A DNA stretch of 64,000 nucleotides from Bombella apis (lineage in GTDB: Bacteria; Pseudomonadota; Alphaproteobacteria; Acetobacterales; Acetobacteraceae), in NCBI RefSeq assembly GCF_018221685.1, contig NZ_JAGJTM010000004.1, positions 438,287 through 502,286 on the forward strand. The letters run 5' to 3'. Shown piece by piece: positions 25,222-33,178 of this stretch (position 1 is the first letter of the stretch; every line of letters begins with the position of its first letter). Below the pieces are notes generated by a model, which did not search any database, had not been told where the DNA came from, and saw nothing but the letters and a program-made list of their open reading frames with translations. Both the position numbers and the translations under genes were made by a program.

Positions 25222-25650
25222 CTACCCCAGGGAGACCAGAATGGCTCCCAGCCCGATGAACAGGACTCCCAGCCAGCCCTTGAGGGAGAGTTGCTCCCCG
25301 AGGACGGTGACACTGAGTATGGCCACGAAAACAACGCTCAGTTTGTCAAGGGGGGCAACACGGGCAGCATCGCCCAGCTTTAGGGCACGGAAATAGCAGA
25401 GCCATGAGGCCCCCGTCGCCAGACCGGATAATAGCAGGAACAGGCAGCCCCGCATGTTGAAGCCTCTGGTCTCGTGAAATTTGCCTGTAATCAGCAAGAT
25501 CATCCCCAGTACGCCGAGTATGACCAGCGTGCGGATGAAGGTGGCCAGGTCGGAATCAATGTTGTTGACGCCAATCTTGGCGCACAGAGCTGTCAGTGCA
25601 GCAAAAACTGCTGAAAGCAGAGCCCAGAAGACCCATGAGGTGGAAAGCAT
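25222..25650 (-). CDS. Half-size EamA/DMT-family transporter
   Basis: A 142-residue membrane protein with a single EamA repeat (about five helices): WVFWALLSAVFAALTALCAKIGV, TFIRTLVILGVLGMILL, CLFLLLSGLATGASWLCYFRA, then APLDKLSVVFVAILSVTVLGE and GWLGVLFIGLGAILVSLG. Usual EamA permeases have two repeats in about 300 residues; one-repeat members are thought to work as dimers. AGGAGG is nine bases before the ATG at 25650, so the longer open frame upstream is not needed. Substrate unknown. Confidence 0.75.
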   Translation of the reverse strand: MLSTSWVFWALLSAVFAALTALCAKIGVNNIDSDLATFIRTLVILGVLGMILLITGKFHETRGFNMRGCLFLLLSGLATGASWLCYFRALKLGDAARVAPLDKLSVVFVAILSVTVLGEQLSLKGWLGVLFIGLGAILVSLG

Positions 25651-25814
25651 GATGATGTGTCCTCCTGATATTGTGGCAGAGACGTTCTGAAAGATGATCG
25701 GATGGGCCTGCGGGCTGTCTTCGTGTTTCAATCATGGTGGGGAGTAGACATCATGGCAATTCTGCTTCTTTGACGGGAATGGGCTGTTCAGAGTGCTGGT
25801 AACGTCTTTCAATT

Positions 25815-25833
25815 GCGAATGAGAATCAATTTT
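25815..25833. promoter_or_regulatory. Candidate Fur box, distal
   Basis: GCGAATGAGAATCAATTTT agrees with the classical 19-bp Fur box at 13 of 19 positions by direct comparison. It lies 65 bases before the porin start, upstream of a better match. Fur control is inferred from these sites only. Confidence 0.5.
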
Positions 25834-25862
25834 TAATTGAATCGAAAAATTTTTCCGATATC

Positions 25863-25881
25863 AATAATAAGAATCATTAAC
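25863..25881. promoter_or_regulatory. Candidate Fur box, proximal
   Basis: AATAATAAGAATCATTAAC agrees with the 19-bp Fur consensus GATAATGATAATCATTATC at 15 of 19 positions. It ends 16 bases before the porin ATG, where a bound repressor would block transcription or initiation. The AT-rich stretch between the two boxes probably contains the promoter. Confidence 0.6.
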
Positions 25882-25897
25882 AGTTATCGGAGCCGCC

Positions 25898-27385
25898 ATG
25901 CCCACCCTTACTTTCAGAAGGCTGTTCACCCGGTCCCGTTATTGTGCTGTGCAGGTTGCAGTGATTGGCCTGCTCTCGTTTTTCATGGAAAGTACAGCTC
26001 AGGCCCGTGCCCCCGTGGTCAATCTGGGCAATGCTGCAGCGGCAGGGGATGAGAGTGCAGACGGCCTCTTCGGGTTTCTGTCAAACTGGAAACGGGATTC
26101 CAACCTGCTCGGCAGCATGTGGGGCCTGCGGACAGCCATGGGGAAGGCGGGGCTGGTTTTTGCCCTTCAGGAGACGTCGGAGATTTTCGGCAATGTCACG
26201 GGGGGAACACGGCGGGGAGCCGCCTATGACGGCCTGACTGTTGCGGTGCTGCAACTGAATACGCAGCGGGCCTTTGGCTGGTACGGCGGTACCTTTCAGG
26301 TCAGCATGGAACAGATACATGGGCGCAGTCTCAGTGATGACAATCTTCAGGTGGCCCAGACCATCAGCGGGATCGAGGCAGACCGTTCCACCCGCCTGTG
26401 GGAAATGTGGTTTGACCAGAAATTTCTGGACCAGCAGGCTCTGGACATAAAGATCGGCCAGCAGAGCCTGGACCAGGAATGGATGGTGAGCAGCAATGCG
26501 CTCGTGTTTGCCAACACCATGTTCGGCTGGCCCATGGTGCCTTCGGCGGACATGCCCGGTGGCGGACCGGCCTATCCGCTCTCCTCACTGGGGGTGAGGG
26601 CGAAATACTGGATGGCCACACCATTATATGTGCAGGCTGGCGTGTTCAGTGGCAGTCCTGCTCATAATGTCAGTGTGGATGCTCAGAAGAGCAATCCATC
26701 CGGGACGAGTTTCGTGTTGAACCGGGGTGTGCTGGCTCTGGTGGAGTTCCAGTATGTCTATCCCGCCCTGGGGGCCATGGTCTCGCCAGATCAGGCCGAT
26801 GCGCTCTCACGGGTCTATCGCATCGGGGCCTGGTATGATTCCGAGCCTTTTGCGGACCAGTACTGGGACAACATGCACGTGCCGCTTGCGTCTCCGGCAA
26901 GCAGTGGCGTGGCCCGCCGTCACCGTGGCCTTTTCAGCCTGTATGCGGTGGTGGACCAGATGCTGTGGCACAGCCATTACGATCCCAACCGGACATTCAA
27001 TGTCTTTGGCCGGGCGATGGGGACGCCGCAGTCCGACCGTGCGCCCAACGATTTCAGCCTGAATTTCGGCTTCACGTTCAAGGACCCGCTGCCATACCGG
27101 CAGGATGACACGCTGGGGCTTGCCATGGGCTACACGCATTTCAGCAAGGCGCTGGCCAAATTTGACAGGGCGACCCGGTTCTACAACGGGAGCTACATGC
27201 CGTCCCAGAGCGGGGAAACCTACATGGAGCTGATGTATCAGTGCCAGATGACAGGCTGGCTCCAGCTCCAGCCGGACTTCCAGTACATTTTCAATCCGTC
27301 AGGTGGGGTGCCGAACACTCTCCACCCTGACAGGCGCGTGAAGGACATTGCCGTCCTTGGTCTGCGTGCGATCATTGCCCTGTAG
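25898..27385 (+). CDS. OprB-family carbohydrate-selective porin
   Basis: A 495-residue outer-membrane porin. The signal peptide ends STAQARA near residue 37. The body shows OprB features: SNWKRDSNLLGSMWGLR near the start, repeated beta-strands such as GWYGGTFQVSMEQIHG, and DIKIGQQSLDQEWMVSSNALVFANTMFG, a typical OprB block. OprB proteins usually admit glucose and other sugars. Here the gene is first in an apparent operon behind two Fur-box matches, so its substrate could be linked to iron. The protein ends LRAIIAL rather than in Phe/Trp. A CGGAG site lies just upstream of the ATG. Confidence 0.82.
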   Translation: MPTLTFRRLFTRSRYCAVQVAVIGLLSFFMESTAQARAPVVNLGNAAAAGDESADGLFGFLSNWKRDSNLLGSMWGLRTAMGKAGLVFALQETSEIFGNVTGGTRRGAAYDGLTVAVLQLNTQRAFGWYGGTFQVSMEQIHGRSLSDDNLQVAQTISGIEADRSTRLWEMWFDQKFLDQQALDIKIGQQSLDQEWMVSSNALVFANTMFGWPMVPSADMPGGGPAYPLSSLGVRAKYWMATPLYVQAGVFSGSPAHNVSVDAQKSNPSGTSFVLNRGVLALVEFQYVYPALGAMVSPDQADALSRVYRIGAWYDSEPFADQYWDNMHVPLASPASSGVARRHRGLFSLYAVVDQMLWHSHYDPNRTFNVFGRAMGTPQSDRAPNDFSLNFGFTFKDPLPYRQDDTLGLAMGYTHFSKALAKFDRATRFYNGSYMPSQSGETYMELMYQCQMTGWLQLQPDFQYIFNPSGGVPNTLHPDRRVKDIAVLGLRAIIAL

Positions 27386-27395
27386 GAGGTGCTTC

Positions 27396-28562
27396 ATGAA
27401 ACAGTTTCTACGCAGAATGCTGCCCGGCCTGGCCTGCCTCGCTTTCGCCGCCGTGTCTGCTCCACAGGGAGGGGAGGCTGCTCCGAAGGGGTTTCTGGAG
27501 ACCATCCGCCGCCATGCCATGCTGGCTTCCACAAGTCCGGGCAATGGTGATCTCAATCCCTATGCGATTTATCTGGTGCCGCAGGATATGGGCAGCCTGA
27601 AGAAGGATGAAGTGCTCATCACCAACTTCAATAATGTGAACAATCTTCAGGGAACCGGCACGACCATCGTGGCCTATTCGCCCGTGACAAAAAACATACG
27701 CCTGTTTGCCAGTGCCCCTGCCAATCTGGCAGCCTGCCCGGGGGGGATCGGCTTCACGACAGCCCTAACGGTGCTCAAGGCGGGCTGGGTCATTGTTGGC
27801 AGCACGCCAAGCAAGGATGGGACAACAGGCACGAAGGGGGATGGCTGCCTTCTGGTTTTTGATGCCAACGGAAAATTCGCCACGGCGTGGAAAGGACCGG
27901 ACATTACGGGGCCGTGGGGGAATATTGCCAGCATTGATAACGGAGACACGGCCACGCTTTTCATCTCCATGGCGGCGGCGGGGCTGCCAAGCCCCTATGT
28001 TCTGGACCCGGCAACGCATTATCCACCCATCCTGCACAATGCGACGGTCATGCGTTTCAATCTGCATGTTCCGCCGGGTAAGCCCCCTGTGCTGGACAGA
28101 CAGTCAATCATAGCGACCGGGTTTGCCGGTCGTGCCGATCGTGACAATTTTCTTTTTGGGCCAACCGGACTGGCTCTGGACAGTGACGGCACGCTGTATG
28201 TCACGGATGGCTATGATGAGGAGGTCACGGCCATTGATGATGCCGTGAACCGCACGACCCCCGTGACACGTCAGAATGATGCCGTAGGGCGCATCATCAC
28301 CAGAGGGCAGCTGCTCAACTGGCCACTGGCGATGATCTGGGTGCCGGGGCATCACCTGCTGGTGGCCAACGGGCGCAACGGGCAGGTTGTCGAGATAGAC
28401 CCCGTGGCGAAGAAACAGCTCTATGCCCAGTGGGTGGACAATGACCAGGCCCAGCAGCCCCCGGGCAATGGCGACCTGTTCGGTCTGGCGATGACCCCTG
28501 ACAACAGGGGATTCTATTATGTCGAAGATGACATGAACACGCTCAATGTTGCCCTTCCGTGA
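27396..28562 (+). CDS. Exported beta-propeller (NHL/SMP-30-like) protein
   Basis: A 388-residue exported protein. The signal peptide (KQFLRRMLPGLACLAFAAVSAP) is cleaved near AAP. Mature sequence shows repeated blade-like units, e.g. FGPTGLALDSDGTLYVTDGYDEEVTAI and GNGDLFGLAMTPDNRGFYYVEDD, typical of NHL or SMP-30-like propellers. No catalytic set is clear, so a binding or lactonase-like role are both open. GGAGG precedes the ATG at 27396, 10 bases after the porin stop, and the next gene begins 10 bases after it, so all three are probably co-transcribed. Confidence 0.7.
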   Translation: MKQFLRRMLPGLACLAFAAVSAPQGGEAAPKGFLETIRRHAMLASTSPGNGDLNPYAIYLVPQDMGSLKKDEVLITNFNNVNNLQGTGTTIVAYSPVTKNIRLFASAPANLAACPGGIGFTTALTVLKAGWVIVGSTPSKDGTTGTKGDGCLLVFDANGKFATAWKGPDITGPWGNIASIDNGDTATLFISMAAAGLPSPYVLDPATHYPPILHNATVMRFNLHVPPGKPPVLDRQSIIATGFAGRADRDNFLFGPTGLALDSDGTLYVTDGYDEEVTAIDDAVNRTTPVTRQNDAVGRIITRGQLLNWPLAMIWVPGHHLLVANGRNGQVVEIDPVAKKQLYAQWVDNDQAQQPPGNGDLFGLAMTPDNRGFYYVEDDMNTLNVALP

Positions 28563-28572
28563 AAGTAGAACC

Positions 28573-29769
28573 ATGACATTTTCTCTTTCCCGCCGCACTC
28601 TTCTGGGGGGGGCGCTGGGGCTGGCAGGGCTGGAGCTGATGCGCCCCGCCACCAGCCTTGCGATGGCCTCTTCCCTGCGTCATCAGCCTGGCATCATGCT
28701 GCCGCAGCTGCCGTTCCTGTATTTCATCACGTTTGATCTCACGGCGGAGAAGAAGGCCGATGTGGCCGACATGATGAGGGCATGGACGGAGGCCGCCGAG
28801 GCCCTGATGGCGCACCGGCCCGCCCCGCATCTTGTTGATTCCGGTGATGTGGATGGTCTGGAGCCGGCGAGCCTGACCCTGACCTTCGGCTTCGGGCCGG
28901 GGCTGTTCACGAAGGAGGGGAAAGACCGGTATGGTCTTGCGGACCGGCGTCCGGCTCCGCTGGCCGACCTGCCCCGCTTTACGGGGGATCAACTCGTTCC
29001 GGCCCATACGGGGGGTGATGTCTGCATCCAGAGCTGTGCGACGGATCCGCAGACGGCCTTTCATGCCATCCGCATTCTGGCCCGTCTGGCCGACGGCAGG
29101 GCAACCCCACGCTGGGCACAGACCGGTTTTTCACCGGAGTTTGGCCGGCATCAGACACCCCGCAATCTGATGGGCTTCAAGGATGGCACCATACAGCCCG
29201 ATATAGCCAATCCCGCCGTGGCGAAGCGGGTCCTCTGGGCAGCCCCGACGGACGAAGCGTGGATGCAGGGGGGAACCTATCTTGTGGCCCGCATCATCCG
29301 CATTGCCCTGGAGCATTGGGACCGTACGAGGACGGGCTTTCAGGAGGAGACGATGGGGCGTCAGAAGCAGAGCGGTGCCCCCATTGGTGGCCATCATGAG
29401 AATGAGCCGCTGACTCTCAGCCAGACCGACAAAGACGGGAATCCTGTCACGTCTGAAAATGCTCACGCCCGCCTTGCCGCCCCGCAGGAGAATGGCGGTG
29501 CGGAGCTGCTGAGGCGGTCTTATTCCTATGATAACGGTTTGAGCTACATTGCCGAACGCTGGCCCCCGTGGCGGCAGGGCAACGAGTTTGACGCCGGGCT
29601 GATGTTCCTCGCCTATCAGCAGGACCCCCGCACGGCCTTCACCAGGATATTCGAGCGCATGTCGAAATTCGACATGATGAACCAATACACGACCCACATA
29701 GGCAGTGGCCTGTTCGCCTGCCCGGGGCGTCTTGATGGTCATTATGTGGGCGAGGAGCTGCTGGGGTGA
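28573..29769 (+). CDS. Tat-exported DyP-type peroxidase, EfeB-like
   Basis: A 398-residue haem peroxidase of the dye-decolourising family. The twin-arginine signal (LSRRTLLGGALGLAGLE) predicts periplasmic location. The family motif GFKDGT is at about residue 200 (GxxDG; distal Asp). The late HARLAAP (probable proximal His), LRRSYSYDNG (Arg) and FDAGLMFLAYQQDPRTAF segments follow in the usual order. EfeB proteins act with the EfeUO ferrous-iron importer or are proposed to release iron from haem; no efeU/efeO is adjacent here. Fur boxes upstream of the operon fit an iron-linked role. The ATG at 28573 is better placed than the upstream frame. Confidence 0.82.
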   Translation: MTFSLSRRTLLGGALGLAGLELMRPATSLAMASSLRHQPGIMLPQLPFLYFITFDLTAEKKADVADMMRAWTEAAEALMAHRPAPHLVDSGDVDGLEPASLTLTFGFGPGLFTKEGKDRYGLADRRPAPLADLPRFTGDQLVPAHTGGDVCIQSCATDPQTAFHAIRILARLADGRATPRWAQTGFSPEFGRHQTPRNLMGFKDGTIQPDIANPAVAKRVLWAAPTDEAWMQGGTYLVARIIRIALEHWDRTRTGFQEETMGRQKQSGAPIGGHHENEPLTLSQTDKDGNPVTSENAHARLAAPQENGGAELLRRSYSYDNGLSYIAERWPPWRQGNEFDAGLMFLAYQQDPRTAFTRIFERMSKFDMMNQYTTHIGSGLFACPGRLDGHYVGEELLG

Positions 29770-30119
29770 GGGGCTAGTTCCTCTTTTGTGTGGGGAAGGC
29801 TTTTTCTAAAATTTGTAATGAGGATAGTGGGCGTATTTTTGTCATCCCTTATTTCATGGATAGTCAGTAGGTTGAGGTGGCTTAAATTCTATTATCATTA
29901 ACGATTAAGTTTTCTTGGAGATCAAAAACTTTAAAGGGTTATTCTGTTGTTTGATAAGGTGATGCATGTGATACTTGGAGATGAGAAAGATGTTGGGTAT
30001 CTTTTTGAAAGTGGAATTGTAGAGGAGGGCATTTCTTTCTTCTTCATGTTTGTATATTTTTTGATAAAAAGTACGGAATGAAAGAAAAGTAATACAGTTA
30101 AGAGGCCGAGAGACTGACA
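29770..30119. other. AT-rich intergenic region
   Basis: About 350 bases, sharply more AT-rich than the DNA to its left, mark the boundary of an island. No convincing ORF is visible on either strand (a 66-codon minus-strand frame is not supported by a ribosome site). It likely holds the promoter of the HEPN-domain gene that follows. Confidence 0.6.
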
Positions 30120-31643
30120 GTGAAAATTCATGAAATTGAATATCGCTTACAGAAATTATTGAACACGAATCCTAGAGAAGCGATTCGTGAAGTGAAAAAA
30201 CTAAAATTAACAGTTAAGGATTCTATAGATTATTTTGATCTGGAATATGTGAAGGCCTGTATTTTGGTTAATGCTGGAAGTCTCATAGGGGAAAGGAACG
30301 TTATTGAAGAAGGCTTAAGAGTATTCCAGACGTGTCATGAAAAACGTCCCAATCCTGGAACGGCCTATAACTTAGCAAATGGCATATGTGCCATGGTTGG
30401 TACGCCGCCACATGATGAAGGTTGGTTGGATCATCAGGAGAGAACACGGCATGACCGTAACAAAATACGTCAATATTTCTGGAGTGCAGCAGACGGCGGC
30501 AAGTTTCACAATAAACTCAGATCAGTTGCTTTGACAAATCTTGGAAATCAATTTTCCGCTAGTTTCCGATATGGAGATGCGCAGGATGCATGGTTTTTTG
30601 CTCTGAGGGCAGACCTGAAGAATGGGGTTGCGGCCTGTTGTGCGGCGCGGAATCTCTTTTATTTGTATCAACAGGGAATGGGGTCTGATGCGACTCTTGA
30701 ACAGATAAGAAGACTGAGTAGAATTGTAAGGCTGAATAAGGAGAGACTGACCGAATACACCAGTCAAAAAGAAGCTGACAATATTCTGAATTTTGTGAAT
30801 CAGTGGGATGAACCTTTGTCTCAACCTTCGTCTGAGAGTCTTTATGTGCAATGGGTTAAAGATGAACGCCTTGCCCTTGCGCCGGTTTTGGAGGCCGTGA
30901 ATTCTACTTCAGAAACCTTGGATTGGCTGTGTTTGCCCGGAATCGTAGTCCCGGTAGGTGAAGGTCAGCCAATCATATTTTCCATGTTTAATATGCTGAA
31001 AAGTGATTATATCCTGGCACGTGATCTGACATGGAGGGCTTTAGATAGAGATCACTGGGCGGATATAGAAGGGTTTGCCAGTACATCTGATGGTGCTTTA
31101 TATGGAGCGGATGTATCGGCCCTTATTTTGGCCCATCGTTCTGTGTTAGATATTTTGGATAAAATATCCGTTTTTATTAACAGATATTTTGAAATTGGCG
31201 AGAATATGAAAGGTACAAATTTTAGCAAGCTGTGGCGTGTTCCTAAAGGTTTAAATGGAGAGTCTTCTCTAAAAGATAAATTTAAAGAAATAATCAATTC
31301 TGGTGTTCGAGCCCTTTATGGTCTGGTTGAATTGTCAGGAGATTATAACTCTGGAAATGGCATTTTTAATGCACACAAAAACATACGAAATTCCTCAACA
31401 CATCGTTTTATGATATTGCATGAATATTTGTTTCCTGAGTTTCCTGAAGAAGAAAGAATTTTTGATGAAATAAAAAGATACGAATTCTCACAATTTCAGG
31501 ATGAGGTTCTTCAGGCACTTCGTATTGCACGATCTGCGTTGCAAATACTTGTTTTGTCGATAAAACAGAATGAGGATATATTATCGAAAAATAGAGAGGG
31601 TGTTTGTTTGGAAATTGATGTTCCTGATTTTAGAAGAATGTAG
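30120..31643 (+). CDS. HEPN-domain protein, LA2681-like, with helical repeat N-terminus
   Basis: A 507-residue protein, visibly AT-rich unlike all neighbours. Residues about 1-240 look like tetratricopeptide-type helical repeats (e.g. EGLRVFQTCHEKRPNPGTAYNLANG and ALTNLGNQFSASFRYGDAQDAWFFA). The C-terminal part (about 290-490) resembles the LA2681-type HEPN domain, with an R-x4-H signature R423-N-S-S-T-H428, the motif of HEPN RNases. HEPN proteins are often toxins or defence effectors that cut RNA. No partner nucleotidyltransferase or antitoxin lies beside it. It is flanked on the right by about 310 bases without genes and a tRNA-Arg, a common integration site. Start: GTG/ATG region at 30120 is the first in-frame codon; the ribosome site is weak. 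Confidence 0.6.
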   Translation: MKIHEIEYRLQKLLNTNPREAIREVKKLKLTVKDSIDYFDLEYVKACILVNAGSLIGERNVIEEGLRVFQTCHEKRPNPGTAYNLANGICAMVGTPPHDEGWLDHQERTRHDRNKIRQYFWSAADGGKFHNKLRSVALTNLGNQFSASFRYGDAQDAWFFALRADLKNGVAACCAARNLFYLYQQGMGSDATLEQIRRLSRIVRLNKERLTEYTSQKEADNILNFVNQWDEPLSQPSSESLYVQWVKDERLALAPVLEAVNSTSETLDWLCLPGIVVPVGEGQPIIFSMFNMLKSDYILARDLTWRALDRDHWADIEGFASTSDGALYGADVSALILAHRSVLDILDKISVFINRYFEIGENMKGTNFSKLWRVPKGLNGESSLKDKFKEIINSGVRALYGLVELSGDYNSGNGIFNAHKNIRNSSTHRFMILHEYLFPEFPEEERIFDEIKRYEFSQFQDEVLQALRIARSALQILVLSIKQNEDILSKNREGVCLEIDVPDFRRM

Positions 31644-31953
31644 CTGTGTTTTTTTAGATTTTATTCGACAATTCATGGTGGAGCACAATCTTACTTGCTC
31701 TAGCGTGGGAATGGCACGCTCGTCTCTGAATTTTTTGATACCGTCATTCTAATTCTTGTCCAACTTTTAGTAATAATTGTCTTTTTGCTGTATTAGGTTG
31801 GACGGGGACGGATAGCGTACCAAGAACTATCAGGATAGTGGTCCGATCAGGACACGGGAGACCTCATAGCTCAAGTCAAACCTGAGTCAATTCTTTGTGG
31901 CACTGTATTTGCCTTCGACGGTAAAAAGACATCAGAAAGCTGGGGAAAATCCA
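31644..31953. other. Intergenic remnant between HEPN gene and tRNA-Arg
   Basis: About 310 bases. The left part is AT-rich with a small dyad AGCGTG-GGAATGG-CACGCT (31702-31720), a possible weak terminator. From about 31800 composition returns towards the genome average, and a frame with no start codon encodes WSDQDTGDLIAQVKPES and then a short GTVFAFDGKK stretch before running into the tRNA. This might be a gene fragment, but I cannot name it. No integrase is visible. Confidence 0.4.
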
Positions 31954-32030
31954 TGGTGGACCCGGCGCGATTCGAACGCGCGACCTTTGCCTTCGGAGGG
32001 CAACGCTCTATCCAGCTGAGCTACGGGTCC
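31954..32030 (-). tRNA. tRNA-Arg (anticodon CCG)
   Basis: The minus strand reads GGACCCGTAGCTCAGCTGGA at the 5' end and closes with CGGGTCC-A-CCA. The acceptor stem is seven paired bases, the T-loop is GTTCGAATC, and the anticodon loop CTCCGAA gives CCG, decoding CGG. The CCA end is encoded. Its 3' end faces the AT-rich HEPN island, the side where tRNA-targeting elements would insert. Confidence 0.95.
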
Positions 32031-32100
32031 CCGTTGGCGGTACTTTTAACGGCAAGTGGCGTGCTTGCCTAGCCCTTGCGGCACTCTTTTTTTATCCATG

Positions 32101-33138
32101 TCAGCGTGTCTGTTCCAGCCAGAGCCACATGGTGGCGGCACTGTCTCCGCCAGAGGGGAGAAAACGGTCAGGCCGCTCGATCCATGAGATGATGTCCCTG
32201 GCCGGACGGTCCTGCGGTTCACGGGTGATGAGGTGATACCCACGGGGCAGCTCATCCAGCCGGAAGAGGGACGGTGGAGCCTGCCGTATCAGCCGACGTG
32301 TGGCAGAGGCGGGGACGAACTGGTCCCTGTCTCCCCAGATGAGCAGGGTCGGTATCTGTACGGAGGGTGCCTGCTCCAGCGCATGGGCCATCAGATGCGT
32401 CAGCCCTCTCAGGGCGTGCACGTTCGTGCCGTGGCGGGTCAGCGGGTCGAAGAACATGCGGCGCATGGCCCGAAGATTGGCCGTGGCGACATGATGCCCC
32501 GGCATATGCGCACCCGTCAGCCGTGCCTGTGGCGTGATGAGGTTCCAGCCTTCCAGAAGGGTCTGCCACGGCTCACCAATCGTCATGATGGCCGGGGCCA
32601 GAAGGATCAGCCCGTCAGGGCGGGGAGTCGACAGGGACGTGCTGGTCAGGAGGGCAAGGGCACCCCCCATGCTTTCCCCCATCAGATGGAGGGGCTGGCC
32701 GGGCCAGCGCTGCTGGCACCAGCGGGCTTCCTCCACGGCATCGGCAACCATCCTGTCGGTCGTGCTCCATCCCCCCTTGGCGGGGAATTCGCCAAAGCCC
32801 CGCACGTCCGGTGCGACGATGAGAAAGCCCGCCCTGTTGAGGGCCGGGGCCATGACCTCCCAGGCGTCCCGGCTGTCTCCAAAGCCATGAAAGGCCAGAA
32901 TGATACCACGTTGGGGAACAGTTGCCGGGTAGAGCCGTACCGGTGCTCTGCGGCCATCGGAGAGGGCAATTGTCGCACTGGCTGGGATGTAAGCCGCCTC
33001 GGCCGGGCGGTGGGGCAGGCTCCGGGGGGCTGGGGGTGTCTGGCATCCTCCGGGCAGGCCCATGAGCAGAAATGCGGACATGACGGACAGGGAGCCGTTT
33101 TTAAAACGGCGGAAATCGGCTAGAGAAGAAAGCATCTG
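32101..33138 (-). CDS. Alpha/beta-hydrolase lipoprotein (lysophospholipase-like)
   Basis: A serine hydrolase of about 345 residues. GDSRDAWEVMAPALNRAGF and APDVRGFGEFP give the oxyanion region, HLMGESMGGALAL is the nucleophile elbow (Ser), and WGDRDQFVPASATRRL supplies the acid residue, with a late His in PRGYHLITR. The N-terminus has basic residues (DFRRFKNG), a hydrophobic stretch and LPGGC, a lipobox, so the protein is probably a membrane-anchored lipoprotein. The start is uncertain: 33138 keeps the basic n-region; 33081 would begin within the hydrophobic part. No good ribosome site marks either. Divergent from polA. Confidence 0.75.
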   Translation of the reverse strand, partial: QMLSSLADFRRFKNGSLSVMSAFLLMGLPGGCQTPPAPRSLPHRPAEAAYIPASATIALSDGRRAPVRLYPATVPQRGIILAFHGFGDSRDAWEVMAPALNRAGFLIVAPDVRGFGEFPAKGGWSTTDRMVADAVEEARWCQQRWPGQPLHLMGESMGGALALLTSTSLSTPRPDGLILLAPAIMTIGEPWQTLLEGWNLITPQARLTGAHMPGHHVATANLRAMRRMFFDPLTRHGTNVHALRGLTHLMAHALEQAPSVQIPTLLIWGDRDQFVPASATRRLIRQAPPSLFRLDELPRGYHLITREPQDRPARDIISWIERPDRFLPSGGDSAATMWLWLEQTR

Positions 33139-33178
33139 CAAGACTGATCTGCCAGCACGGGCAGGGGAGAAAGACGGC

